From Palsa-343 sp036269135 (GTDB lineage: Bacteria > Acidobacteriota > Terriglobia > Terriglobales > Acidobacteriaceae), in assembly GCA_036269135.1 (NCBI GenBank), contig DATASQ010000033.1, positions 101,697 to 165,696 on the forward strand: a stretch of 64,000 nt of DNA. Reading direction: 5' to 3'. How positions within the stretch are numbered: the first letter of the stretch is position 1; every line of letters begins with the position of its first letter. A program made the translations under genes and the position numbers. Under the pieces are notes generated by a model. It was given only the letters and a program-made list of their open reading frames with translations. It did no database searches and had not been told where the DNA came from. Positions 9,116-17,626 of the stretch are shown here, in pieces.

Positions 9116-10157
9116 GATTGCCTTCCTTTCGTCAGGTTTCCTCGTTGATGACACGCAGTAGAGCTGCTCGCTCCCCGCAGAACGTCGAGCAACCTCGTTG
9201 GCTGATTTCGTCCGGTCCTTCGCGAATCCGGCAACTTTCGAGACCACTTCCGCTAACTTAGGCTGAGTATTCTTTCCTGCGTACCCCACATCGCCTCAGA
9301 ATCAACCGATCAATTCGTGTTGTGCGAAAGACGCACCTCTGTGTCGTCTCGGAGCGCGCAAATAGCTCGTGAGCGACGGATGTTTATTGGATCCGAATGG
9401 GATCAGCGTTGTTTGGCCGCATGTGGCTTTGGTCGATCATGGCCGAGGCGCCGCCACGGTATTCGGGACCACCGGAGTGAGGAGTTTAAAACGGGTGCAT
9501 AAGACCCGCAGGTGGTTTTTAAGACTACTTTGGCATCGTCCATTGATGACGTCGATGCAAAGTACTGGTTGTGCAAGAAAGGGAGAGTAGTTGTCGGCAA
9601 GCGGGTCAGGGTGGAGCGATCCACATGACCGCATAGTCGCCGTCTCGGACATGTGAAATCATCCGCCGAAAAGGGAGGTCAGGGCGAAAGATTGATCATT
9701 GAACGTCGACGCGGTGACCGTCACCCCGAAGAAAGCGAGGTAAATGGGCAGCGGGTTTGTCACCCAGAGCCGCCGATTGAGCAGGTTGGGGCAGAGGCCT
9801 GCGGCGATCAGGGAAGGTCACGCTCGTCAATCGTCCGGTGCTCGGTTCGCACAGAGACATCCCTGCGCCTGGCGCTGCTCACGTGTCCGAAACGGCGTTT
9901 ACGTCTATGTGAAATCAAGGCTCTCTGGCCGGTGCCTGCTTCAAATCGCATCAGTCGTCGCATGAGCCATGCCTGGCTGTTGATCAGGCGGTGATTTCCG
10001 CTTGTGCGGTATGCACTCTGAATCCAGGAACCGCGCGTCAACTCAGATCCCCTGGCATGCAGGCTTCGAGCCTGCTTGCTACTGTTACAGTAGCGTCGGT
10101 ATCGTCATAGACACGTGACGATGTACCGGCTGGTTCGTATCCAGGGAGAAATCGAGA
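9116..10157. other. 1-kb stretch without a supported gene
   Basis: No gene can be supported. One short frame on the minus strand, about 9656-9830, reads like a membrane-protein tail (NPLPIYLAFFGVTVTAS, then SLFGG and stop) and could be a remnant, but nothing upstream continues it. The last ~100 bases should hold the promoter of the cNMP-linked flavoprotein gene, but no clear -35/-10 pair was picked out. Confidence 0.35.
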
Positions 10158-11897
10158 ATGGAAATCACGGGCGAGGAACCTGACGAAGAGCAAGTAGCGC
10201 AAGCGGTCGAGAGAAGTCCCAGTGAGGAAATCAACCCCGCTTTTCGGCGAGACCTCGCCTTTCCGAAACTCACTGAGGAGATGATTCAAAGGCTGATCCC
10301 CTATGGGCGCGAGGAGGCTTTTCCTGCGGATGCCATCCTTTATACCTACGGTGACCGTCAGACGGATTTGTTCGTCGTCCTCGAAGGGGGAATCGATATC
10401 ACGTTTCCGGTCGTTAGCGGTGGAACGATGATTTTCGCTCGCCATCGCAGGCTCGATTTCAGTGGCGAGTTCAATCTTCTCAACTCTCAGGGGGCTGTGG
10501 TCGAAGCGCGGACCATCAGCGAGAGTCGTCTTCTACCCATATCGCGCAAAGAACTTCAACGACTCATGCGCGCAGAAGGTGATATCGCAAACCTGATCGT
10601 GCAGGCGGCGATATGGCGGCGTATCGGCATCGTCGGTGAAGCGTCCGCTGGTGTGGTGCTTCGGGGACGGAAAGACGACGCGGAAATGATCAATCTGCAG
10701 CGCTTTTTCGTTCGGAATATTTATCCGCATCGCATTGTCGAATTGCCTGCTGAAGCACACCAAACGGCCGAAGACGAAGGGTCGCTGCCTTCGGTCACGC
10801 TTTCCGATGGACGCGTCCTGCCACGCCCCACGATTACTGAGCTTGCCGATGAACTAGGCATCACGGAGCTCCCGGACTCGGAATTGACCTACGATGTTGC
10901 CGTCGTCGGCGCGGGTCCAGCGGGTCTTGCAGCCGCAGTCTACGCGGCGTCGGAAGGTCTCAGCACCCTTGTGGTCGAGGGCATTGCTCCCGGAGGCCAG
11001 GCGGGTACGAGTTCCAAAATCGAGAATTACCTGGGCTTTCCGACCGGTGTCTCCGGTCAACAACTCGCGAGCCGAGCACAATTGCAGGCATTGAAGTTCG
11101 GGGTTCATTTCGCAATTTCGCGCGAAACGGTCACGGTCGATCAGACTAACGGCGTCCATCAACTCACGCTGGCAGGCGGCATCCCGGCATATGCCCGTTC
11201 GGTCGTCGTGGCGTCTGGCGCCCAATACCGCAAGCTTTCGGTCAGCAACTACAGACAATTTGAGAACCGCGGGCTTTACTACGCAGCGACCGCGATGGAG
11301 TCGTTGCTCTGTCGCGACGAAGAGGTCATTGTCGTTGGCGGCGGCAACTCTGCAGGTCAGGCGGCTGTGTTTCTATCAGGCATCGCCAAACAAGTTCATC
11401 ACATCGTTCGCGGCCAATCCCTCGCGAGTACTATGTCGCAATATCTGATCTCGCGGATCGAGAATTCTTCGCGCATTACGCTTTACATCGATTCGGTGAT
11501 TGAAAAGCTCGAAGGCAGCTCTTCCCTCGAATCCGTCACCTGGGTAAACCGTAATACAGGTGACACTACGGTAAAAGCGATCCGGAGCGTCTTTGTGATG
11601 ATCGGCGCCGAGCCAAATTCGGGTTGGCTCTTCGGCACCGTGAAGCTGGACAAAAAGGGGTTCATCCTCACTGGCGCCGAGCATGGCTTTGAGACCACCC
11701 CTTACGCTACAAGTGTTCCCGGCATCTTCGCCGTAGGTGATGTGCGAGCGAACTCGGTCAAACGCATCGCGTCCGCGGTGGGTGAGGGATCCGTGGTGAT
11801 TTCGGACGTCCATCGCTACCTCGCAGACCGCCGGAACAAGTTCGCGGCTCAGCCCGATTCTCCACTTGCCGCCTTACGGGCAGCGAGTGGCCAGTGA
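10158..11897 (+). CDS. Cyclic-nucleotide-binding/thioredoxin-reductase-like fusion
   Basis: Cytoplasmic three-part protein of 579 residues. Residues about 25-160 are a cNMP-binding domain (LIPYGREEAFPADAILYTYGD, FSGEFNLL, the RTISESRLLPIS region). Residues about 165-235 look like a degenerate glutaredoxin-like domain (LQRFFVRNIYPHRIVEL, ELADELGI) without its Cys pair. From about 245 comes a thioredoxin-reductase fold with GAGPAGLAAAVYAASEG, GGGNSAGQAA and the intact C-terminal FAVGDVRANSVKRIASAVGEG. The redox CxxC is missing (YYAATAMESLLC), so it is not a classical thioredoxin reductase. GGGAG lies before the ATG. The family is known as cyclic-nucleotide-regulated FAD oxidoreductases; the electron acceptor is not established. 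Its truncated paralogue is at 7148-8214. Confidence 0.88.
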   Translation: MEITGEEPDEEQVAQAVERSPSEEINPAFRRDLAFPKLTEEMIQRLIPYGREEAFPADAILYTYGDRQTDLFVVLEGGIDITFPVVSGGTMIFARHRRLDFSGEFNLLNSQGAVVEARTISESRLLPISRKELQRLMRAEGDIANLIVQAAIWRRIGIVGEASAGVVLRGRKDDAEMINLQRFFVRNIYPHRIVELPAEAHQTAEDEGSLPSVTLSDGRVLPRPTITELADELGITELPDSELTYDVAVVGAGPAGLAAAVYAASEGLSTLVVEGIAPGGQAGTSSKIENYLGFPTGVSGQQLASRAQLQALKFGVHFAISRETVTVDQTNGVHQLTLAGGIPAYARSVVVASGAQYRKLSVSNYRQFENRGLYYAATAMESLLCRDEEVIVVGGGNSAGQAAVFLSGIAKQVHHIVRGQSLASTMSQYLISRIENSSRITLYIDSVIEKLEGSSSLESVTWVNRNTGDTTVKAIRSVFVMIGAEPNSGWLFGTVKLDKKGFILTGAEHGFETTPYATSVPGIFAVGDVRANSVKRIASAVGEGSVVISDVHRYLADRRNKFAAQPDSPLAALRAASGQ

Positions 11898-12000
11898 GAG
11901 AAACACCTGAAAGTCGAGTTCGCCACACGCACCGACAACGGCGCAGAGACGAACGCTCTGCATCTTTGTCATTGGCTCATCTGGGGGCGCTTTCTCTTTA

Positions 12001-12459
12001 CTAACCCTTCATCGGTTGAATCAGCTCGAAGAGATTGCCCCACGGATCGGCGAAGAAGGCGACTCGAAGGCTGAGCTTCGGTACATCGTGAGCCTCGCTG
12101 ACGATCGTTACACCGCGATGCTGCAATGTGGTGACGGAGTCGTCGACACTGCTCACCCGGAAGGCCAGATGGTGCAGCCCCGCCAGCTTGAGGCTGGAAC
12201 CGAGGTTCTGATACGCCGGTCGATTTTCTGCGCCTGGCCCAGCGATGAGCTCGATGCTGAAACCTGCACCGTCTGCCGGTGCGATCAAAAAACCGTATGT
12301 CTTTTCATTCAGGGACGCGCTCCTGATCAACCGAAAATCAAGCTTCTCGACATACCAGGCGGCCGCTGTTTCGAAGTCCGGCACTCGAATCGCAGCGTGC
12401 TCGAATCTCCAGGACGTGAATGGGCTTGAGGTATCGGTAAGGGGAGACGTTGTGGTCAT
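12001..12459 (-). CDS. VOC (glyoxalase/dioxygenase) superfamily protein
   Basis: Single vicinal-oxygen-chelate protein of 152 residues. It has two beta-alpha-beta-beta-beta modules: the first starts FEHAAIRVPDFETAAAWYVEKLDF, the second LHHLAFRVSSVDD and ends FFADPWGNLFELIQP. The metal-ligand positions (His in FEHAA, Glu in SIELI, His in LHHLAF, Glu in LFELI) are all present, so it is likely an active metal enzyme, possibly a lactoylglutathione-lyase-like or dioxygenase member. AGGAC precedes the start. The substrate cannot be told. It sits just upstream of the damaged epoxide-hydrolase-like gene on the same strand, with a 42-base gap. Confidence 0.85.
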   Translation of the reverse strand: MTTTSPLTDTSSPFTSWRFEHAAIRVPDFETAAAWYVEKLDFRLIRSASLNEKTYGFLIAPADGAGFSIELIAGPGAENRPAYQNLGSSLKLAGLHHLAFRVSSVDDSVTTLQHRGVTIVSEAHDVPKLSLRVAFFADPWGNLFELIQPMKG

Positions 12460-12501
12460 GGCTAATGTCCTATTCTGAGTTTGTCTTCGAGTCCGTGTTC
12501 T

Positions 12502-13524
12502 CTACAGCTTTTTCGTTGTGAGCCATGACTCGATGGCGTGCGAAAGCTCGGTCCTGCACTCGAGTGGCAGCCAGTGTCCCGCCGGCAGACTGGCTATGGA
12601 AAGATCCAGGCAGGCACTTCGCATTGGATTTTCGAGCTGCGTGCGAGTGATGTCACAGATGCTGTCGAACTCGCCATTGATAAACAGCACCGGCTGGCGC
12701 AGGCGGCCGCCGTCGGGTGCACTGTGTGCGTATGCGATGTTGGCGGCGTCGTTCAGGTACCAGGAGTTGCCCGGGCGGAAGCCGGTCAGGCGGAAGGCTT
12801 CGACCAGAGCATTGAAATCAGCGGATGGCCAGAGCGTGGCATCCGGTGGGATCGGCGGTGCGCGATGGGCGGAGCCGAACCATCTGCCGTTGCGCGTGAC
12901 CAACGCGGACAGGTAGACCTTCCCCACGATCTCAGGATCTCCGCGACGATAGATCACCGAGAGAGTCGCCGGGATGTCCGCGTCGAAGTCGGCGACCGTC
13001 TGATCGAAGTGGGAGAGGTAGAAGCGGTAGTAGTCCCACTGCCCGTCCGGATATTGATGGTCGGGTAGACCTCTCGATCGACCAGCGGCAGGAGACTGGG
13101 CAGCGCGAAGCCCTCGGGGAAATAAGGAACAGACGCGAGCACGACGCCGCGACAGCACTCCGGATGATGAGCGGCCAGGGCGCCGCAAACCGGGCTTCCC
13201 AGATCGTGGCCCACCCAGATTGCCGGCCTCGCTCCAAGATGGTCGTGAAGCTCGATCATGTCCTCTACGATCTCGCGCAAGGCGTAGGCCGCGGAAGCGG
13301 CTGGCGCCGATGAATCGCCGTAGCCGTGCATGTCCGGCGCGATACATCGCCAGCCTTCCGATGCGAAGGCATCCATCTGCGCACGCCACATCCGTCCGAT
13401 CTGGCCAACCGTGGAGGAAGATCATCCACGGCCCATCGGCCGGTCCTGCCTCCAGGTAGCTGGTTGTGTGGCGGGGCGAACTGAAGGTGCGCGCGGTTAG
13501 TTTCAGATCGTGTGAACTGATCAT
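12502..13524 (-). pseudogene. Epoxide-hydrolase-like alpha/beta hydrolase with two frameshifts
   Basis: The reading frame is open over 340 codons but homology switches frame twice. The N-terminus (IFLHGWP, oxyanion-hole motif) and the C-terminal half (YPDGQWDYYRFYLSHFD through INGEFDSICD and GHWLPLE) are in one frame. The middle (MWRAQMDAFASEGWRC, HGYGDS, nucleophile Asp in GHDLGSPV) is in another, readable at about 13060-13391. Two compensating indels near 13395 and 13060 explain this. Joined, it is a normal epoxide hydrolase-type enzyme with Asp nucleophile, acid and His. As written, the product lacks the nucleophile segment. GGAGG precedes the ATG at 13524. Either real decay or two sequence errors. 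Confidence 0.75.
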
Positions 13525-13531
13525 GGATTAG

Positions 13532-13732
13532 ACCTCCGCCGGGGAGCCCTATTTCTACTTGTCGGCTGCATTCATCGGCGCGAAGATCTACCAGCCTTCC
13601 TTCCTCATGATGGGCAAGGCGGACGGCTTGAAACAACTCTATCCGCTCAACGAAGACCAGCTCCGTGTGGGGCTGCCAGGTCTCGTCCGGAGTGTCGAAC
13701 TCGATGACGTAGGCCACTGGATTCAGCACGAA
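13532..13732 (+). pseudogene. C-terminal fragment of an epoxide-hydrolase-like gene
   Basis: A plus-strand frame of about 67 codons resembles the end of an epoxide hydrolase: PSFLMMGKADGLKQLYP (acid-containing loop) and ELDDVGHWIQHE (catalytic His). There is no start, no nucleophile region, and the frame is cut by a stop on the left. Just after IQHE the similarity ends abruptly and the sequence becomes the truncated SDR gene of the opposite strand. It is therefore a remnant brought next to the SDR fragment by recombination. It lies immediately upstream of, and divergent from, the frameshifted epoxide hydrolase. Confidence 0.55.
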
Positions 13733-14210
13733 GTGCGGCTTTGCTTGCACCATAATGGGAAAGGCCCATGCCTGGCTTTGATCCGTAGGTGCTCGATATG
13801 TTGACAATGGATCCTTTGCTCTCTTTCAAATGTGGCAACGCTTCCTTCGCAAGAAGAGACGGTCTCAGCACATTGACCGCGAAAATCTCATTTATCCGAG
13901 GCGCATCGATCTCTGATAGAGGCATAATTGCGTCAGCGCCCGCGTTATTCACCAGGACATCCAGTCTTCCCCAGCGTTCGATTGATCTTGAGATCGTTCG
14001 GAAGGCATCCTCTGCCCTGGACAAATCTGCGATCATCGCTTCGATATTGGGATGCCGGTTTCCGGCCTCAGCCAGAGCCTCAGCGCGTCTACCTGTGATC
14101 AGTACAAAAGCTCCGAGATTCGCAAACTGAATTGCCGCCGAAAGGCCGATGCCGGAACTACCGCCGGTAACGATGACTACCTTGTCTTCGAACGAAGTCA
14201 CGAAAATCAA
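13733..14210 (-). pseudogene. Short-chain dehydrogenase/reductase, 3' truncated
   Basis: The N-terminal two thirds of a classical SDR: the cofactor motif TGGSSGIG, the NNAGA motif, the catalytic Ser in NISSTYG, and the catalytic YGASK near the end. Immediately after SKAAL the SDR similarity stops and the frame runs on to 13647 into sequence that on the other strand encodes the end of an epoxide hydrolase. The C-terminal substrate-binding part is missing, so the product is unlikely to be active. The start is TTG at 14210, or GTG at 14201 which has AAAGG at better spacing. Confidence 0.7.
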
Positions 14211-14279
14211 CCGCCTTTGCAGAGATTGAACTGAACCGCGACAAGCATTATGGGCGATGAACTCGCCGCAGCTCGATGA

Positions 14280-14807
14280 TTAAGCGGCTTTGCTGGCCCT
14301 CTGCACCGACTGCAGGAATTTCAGCAAATCGGCATTGACTTGATCGGCATGAGTTGCGGTGAGCCCATGCGGCAACCCGGGATAAAAAACTCCCTTCGCT
14401 CCTTTAATCAGCGTGGCCGATTTCCCGCCCGTATCATCCACCGGTACGATTTGATCGTCTTCACTGTGCATAATCAGGGTCGGTACATCGAACGTCCTGA
14501 TATCCTTGATGAAATCGGTCTCCGAGAACGCTTTGACGGAGTCGTAGATGTTCTTCAGACCGCCCTGCATGCTCCAGAGCCAAAACTGATCCAGCGTGCC
14601 CTGGGAGACATTTGCGCCCGGCCGATTCGCACCATAGAACGGCACCGCAAATTCTTTGCAAAATTGCGAACGGTCCTTGATTAAGCCGCGGCGCGCCTGA
14701 TCGAACATATCGATCGGAACGCCTTCGGGGTTGTCCGCGGATTTCACCATGATCGGCGGTACAGCGGCAATCAGGACCGCTGCCGCAATCCGCTTCGTAC
14801 CGTGGCC
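14280..14807 (-). pseudogene. C-terminal part of a chloroperoxidase-like alpha/beta hydrolase
   Basis: About 175 codons match the second half of the intact hydrolase at 22018-22836: HGTKRIAAAVLIAAVPPIM, the DQFWLWSMQGGL helix, the acid in HSEDDQIVP and the His in PHGLTATH. The first half, including the nucleophile GHS motif, is absent; upstream of about 14807 the sequence no longer matches. A methionine at 14750 could start a 156-residue product, but it would lack the nucleophile. It is a truncated paralogue of the kind common in this part of the window. Confidence 0.7.
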
Positions 14808-15101
14808 CGGAACAATTCCGGCTCGACGAGTTTGTGCGCCAGGGTCTCAGGGCTCGTGACGATCGGCGCACAGTGGCTGCGGACACTGCCGCCGGCTATT
14901 TTGGCGTGGAAGTCGATGAGCGCACACTCCTTCCCGGCGAAGGCGCTCGCCTCGGCGAGACGCGTTTTGAAGTGTGGCTCACGCAGTCAGCGAGGCGCAA
15001 TCCGTTGCGAAGGCAGTAGCCGCGGGCCGCTAAAAGGCATGGAGTTCTGCCGAACTCCGTTTCTATCACCAGGACAACTCAAACATCGAGGAGATGAATG
15101 T

Positions 15102-15482
15102 ATGACATTTGTAAAACTGGTTGTGTGTCTCCTGTGGCTCTCTCCTAATCTGCTGATTGCACAGGATGCCAGGGTGACGGAAGTGTTGTCGAAGGATCTT
15201 TCTAACATCCCCGGTAAGGAAGGTCTGATGCTCACAGTAGAGTACCCGCCCGGTGTTTCAGACCCCATTCATCGCCACAATGCGCACGGCTTTATTTACG
15301 TGCTGGAGGGCTCCATCGTGATGCAGGTCAAAGGCGGTCCAGAGGTGACCCTGACGCCTGGGCAGAGCTTCTACGAAGGGCCCGCCGATGTTCACGTTGT
15401 CGGGCGCAATGCAAGCCAAACGGCGTCCGCGAAGTTCATCGTGTTTCTGGTAAAGGACAAGGGCTCCCCAGTAGCTTATTAA
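15102..15482 (+). CDS. Secreted small cupin
   Basis: Single-domain cupin of 126 residues with a signal peptide (about 1-20, MTFVKLVVCLLWLS to LIAQ). The cupin metal motif 1 is HRHNAHGFIYVLEG (two His, then Glu) and the second motif is near FYEGPADVHVVGRN. GAGGAG precedes the ATG at 15102; the frame is open upstream to 14802 but that part does not look coding. Exported cupins of this size bind a metal and are often annotated as cupin_2 proteins without known substrate. It stands alone on the plus strand between minus-strand genes. Confidence 0.82.
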   Translation: MTFVKLVVCLLWLSPNLLIAQDARVTEVLSKDLSNIPGKEGLMLTVEYPPGVSDPIHRHNAHGFIYVLEGSIVMQVKGGPEVTLTPGQSFYEGPADVHVVGRNASQTASAKFIVFLVKDKGSPVAY

Positions 15483-15595
15483 TTCCCTTCTGGCGATGCC
15501 ACTCGTGCAAACCGCGGCGGTACGACGTCTCATCCGCATCGATCAGTCCCACAAGGATTTAAGCCACAGTCCTGCCGCCTACCAGGCGCGTTGTC

Positions 15596-16253
15596 TCATC
15601 GACTGGTCCATAGTCGCGTGCCTTGAACGGCGTCCCCACAGTTCTCGTCACCGATGTCAGGTGCCTGGCAATGAGATGTGGCGAGACGTCTTTCGATGCG
15701 CCGGTCCGGAACCAGCCAGATCAATGCGGCAATGGCAAGAACAGCCTGCGCGATCCAGGAGAAACGCGGCGCCGTAACGATCGCGACAAGGTAAAGCCCC
15801 GGCGACAGTTTACCCTTCCAGTCGCGATCGACGGCCCTCTTCAGGATCGAGCTCGGTCCCTCCGCATGGATGATCGACTGCTGGAGCAGATAGTACGCGA
15901 TCGCGGCCATTAACAGAACACCCGCGTAGAGCGAAGTGGGCAAGCCCGTGAAATGGTTTTCTCCCATCCATCCCGCCACGAACGGAAATAATGACAGCCA
16001 GAACAGCAAGTGCAAATTGGCCCAAAGCGTTGCGCCCGTGACCGCCGTGCAGGCATTTAGCATGTGGTGGTGATTATTCCAGTAAATCCCGACAAAGAAG
16101 AAACTCAGTGTGTAACTAAGAAACACCGGGACCAATGGCTGCAACTGCCGCAGACTTTCGCTCCGCGGTATATGCAACTCCAAAACCATACATAATTGTT
16201 ATAATGATCGCGATTACACCGTCACTGAATGCCTCCAGGCGGTGCTTCGTCAT
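15596..16253 (-). pseudogene. TMEM175-family (DUF1211) channel, frameshifted by a 4-bp duplication
   Basis: Bacterial TMEM175-type membrane protein, a family with potassium-channel members. The gene starts at 16253 (MTKHRLEAFSDGVIAI, the signature first helix) by an ATGA overlap with the CDGSH gene stop. Around 16190 a tandem ATG-T-ATG (an extra four bases, TATG) shifts the frame; the rest (MVLELHIP, GIYWNNHHHML, LVPDRRIER) is open in the new frame from 16189 to 15596. Removing four bases restores the family sequence. The shortened frame lacks the first helix with the FSD motif that lines the pore. Third gene of the Rieske/CDGSH/TMEM175 operon. Confidence 0.72.
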
Positions 16254-16723
16254 AAGTCTCTCTGTTTACCTGCAGGTCCCGCCCCTACACCGGGATCATC
16301 CCAGCCGACATAGAGATGGGTGTTGTCGCAGAACGGCTTGTTCCGTGACTGTCCGCAACGGCATAACGCCATCCTGAAGTCTTCGAACACCGCTCTGCCG
16401 TCCGCGGACCGCAGTTGCAGGAGCCCACGTACATAAAGCGGACCGGATAACGTTGAAATAATGGTGGTCGGCAGCTCAGGACTTTCATCCGGTCCGCCAT
16501 CGCCTCGCCTGAAATGCAGGGCGCCCCTCGGGCACTTCGCAATCACACGTGCAATCTCATCTGCGCTGGCTTCGAAAGGCGCAATCCAGGGCCTCCGGTT
16601 CGTATCGAAGACGGCAGGAAGGCCGCGTATGCACTTCGCCGCGTGAATACACCGATGCGGATCGTACTTGATTTCGATGGCATCGTCCGAGTAATGATGC
16701 ATGTTGTCCCCGTCATCGCTCAT
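16250..16723 (-). CDS. Divergent 4Fe-4S plus CDGSH iron-sulfur protein
   Basis: Two iron-sulfur modules in 157 residues. Residues about 15-75 are a Fer4_19-type domain (CIHAAKC, then IAKCPRGAL). Residues about 85-145 hold a complete CDGSH motif, CRCGQSRNKPFCDNTH, with three Cys and one His for a 2Fe-2S cluster. Cytoplasmic, probably an electron-transfer or iron/redox-sensing protein; no partner is established for this architecture. It overlaps the Rieske gene upstream and the TMEM175 gene downstream by ATGA, so the three are translated together. Transcription likely starts at the ECF-type promoter at 17203-17229. Confidence 0.88.
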   Translation of the reverse strand: MSDDGDNMHHYSDDAIEIKYDPHRCIHAAKCIRGLPAVFDTNRRPWIAPFEASADEIARVIAKCPRGALHFRRGDGGPDESPELPTTIISTLSGPLYVRGLLQLRSADGRAVFEDFRMALCRCGQSRNKPFCDNTHLYVGWDDPGVGAGPAGKQRDL

Positions 16724-17070
16724 TTTCCTGGCTCCAAGCGTCCGGTATTACCTTCAACTATGACGGTGAGGGTCTTGACGGATTCCTTTGCCGGGCCATG
16801 CAGGACTTCTCCTGTGCAGACATCGACCTCGGGTCCGTGCCACGGGCATGTCATCGTTGAGCCCAGAAGACTGCCCTCATTCAATGGCCCTCCGAGAGGC
16901 GGACACTTAGCGTCGGTGGCGCATAATTTGCCTGCAACATTAAAGGCGACGACATCGCCGATCAGGAGGGCCGCACCGCGTTGCAGTGCGGTGATTCGAA
17001 ACTCGGCGCCTTTGGCGGATTCAGGTCGGTTGGGGGCCTCTCCCCCATCTCTTTGTGTATCGGTCTGCAT
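16720..17070 (-). CDS. Rieske-like ferredoxin with a lost cluster ligand
   Basis: Small Rieske-fold protein of 116 residues. The second cluster motif is intact (CPWHGPEVD), but the first, normally CxH, reads KCPPLGGPL, so the histidine ligand is replaced by proline. With only three of four ligands a normal 2Fe-2S Rieske cluster is unlikely. The ATG at 17070 has GAAGGG upstream; a GTG two codons earlier is possible. First gene of the operon with the CDGSH and TMEM175 genes, linked by ATGA overlaps. The likely promoter, TGTCACA-N16-GGTC, lies about 130 bases upstream at 17203-17229. Confidence 0.8.
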   Translation of the reverse strand: MQTDTQRDGGEAPNRPESAKGAEFRITALQRGAALLIGDVVAFNVAGKLCATDAKCPPLGGPLNEGSLLGSTMTCPWHGPEVDVCTGEVLHGPAKESVKTLTVIVEGNTGRLEPGK

Positions 17071-17202
17071 AATCACCCTTCGAGTTCCGGTTGGTGTGTG
17101 TGGCCTTCCGCGTTCGGCGCGCAGCCCGGGATCGCCGCGATGCTGTCAGCAATCGCGCGACATGCAAGACGGAATATTGCCTCGCCGGCGTTCGTCTTGC
17201 AT

Positions 17203-17229
17203 GACCGAGTACCCACTTGAGGTGTGACA
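17203..17229 (-). promoter_or_regulatory. ECF41-type promoter for the Rieske operon
   Basis: On the minus strand TGTCACA is followed after exactly 16 bases by GGTC. ECF41 sigma factors are described as using TGTCACA at -35 and CGTC at -10; the -35 here is identical and the -10 differs by one base. It points at the Rieske/CDGSH/TMEM175 operon, with a leader of roughly 125 bases. The neighbouring ECF41 gene makes this assignment plausible. Confidence 0.6.
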
Positions 17230-17263
17230 CAGCATGGGCGTGCAAAACAAGTTGTCCCGGGAG

Positions 17264-17290
17264 TGTCACGAACTCGACGCCCACCCGGTC
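17264..17290 (+). promoter_or_regulatory. ECF41-type promoter for the small ORF and sigma gene
   Basis: TGTCACG, 16 bases, then GGTC on the plus strand. The -35 is 34 bases from that of the divergent promoter at 17203-17229. A start a few bases past GGTC would give a short leader for the 53-residue ORF at 17329 and could continue into the sigma factor gene, which would make the sigma factor autoregulated. Confidence 0.58.
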
Positions 17291-17328
17291 TTTAGCGCAT
17301 CACGACGGCCCCTACGGAGAATGTAGCA

Positions 17329-17490
17329 ATGTTGATCGACATTCAACCCGACCATGGCTCTTCGGATGACAAAGATGCTTACTACGAGCAAGTTGCCGGT
17401 CAAGAGGAAATCTACCTGGAGAAGACCGAAGAAGAGCTCCGATCGAATCTGATCTCCGACACGGTAAACCGCGCAGAACTGAGCGGTTAA
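17329..17490 (+). CDS. Small acidic protein, 53 residues
   Basis: Short frame, below usual gene-calling limits: it begins MLIDIQPDHGSSDDKDAYYE and ends TVNRAELSG. It is strongly acidic and looks helical in its second half (EEIYLEKTEEELRSN). CGGAGA lies about eight bases before the ATG, and an ECF41-type promoter ends about 38 bases upstream. I do not recognise a family. Position between that promoter and the sigma factor suggests a regulatory partner or a co-expressed stress peptide, which is inference only. Confidence 0.45.
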   Translation: MLIDIQPDHGSSDDKDAYYEQVAGQEEIYLEKTEEELRSNLISDTVNRAELSG

Positions 17491-17626
17491 GGGTTATCAG
17501 CTTCGGCGTGACACGAGAATCGGGAATACGGGAACCGAAGGCTTGGAAAGACGCGCCGTTCGGGGCGGCCCGCGCATATGAACTTTGGGGAATTTCCCGG
17601 TTATCTCCGGAATTTCACTTCAATGA

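Noticed and set aside
12640..12670. TGTCACA inside the epoxide-hydrolase gene
   Set aside because: The tetramer 16 bases on is CCAT, and it lies within coding sequence.
17508..17514. A fifth TGTCAC-type core (minus strand) near the sigma gene
   Set aside because: No GGTC or similar tetramer at 16 bases; it points away from any suitable start.
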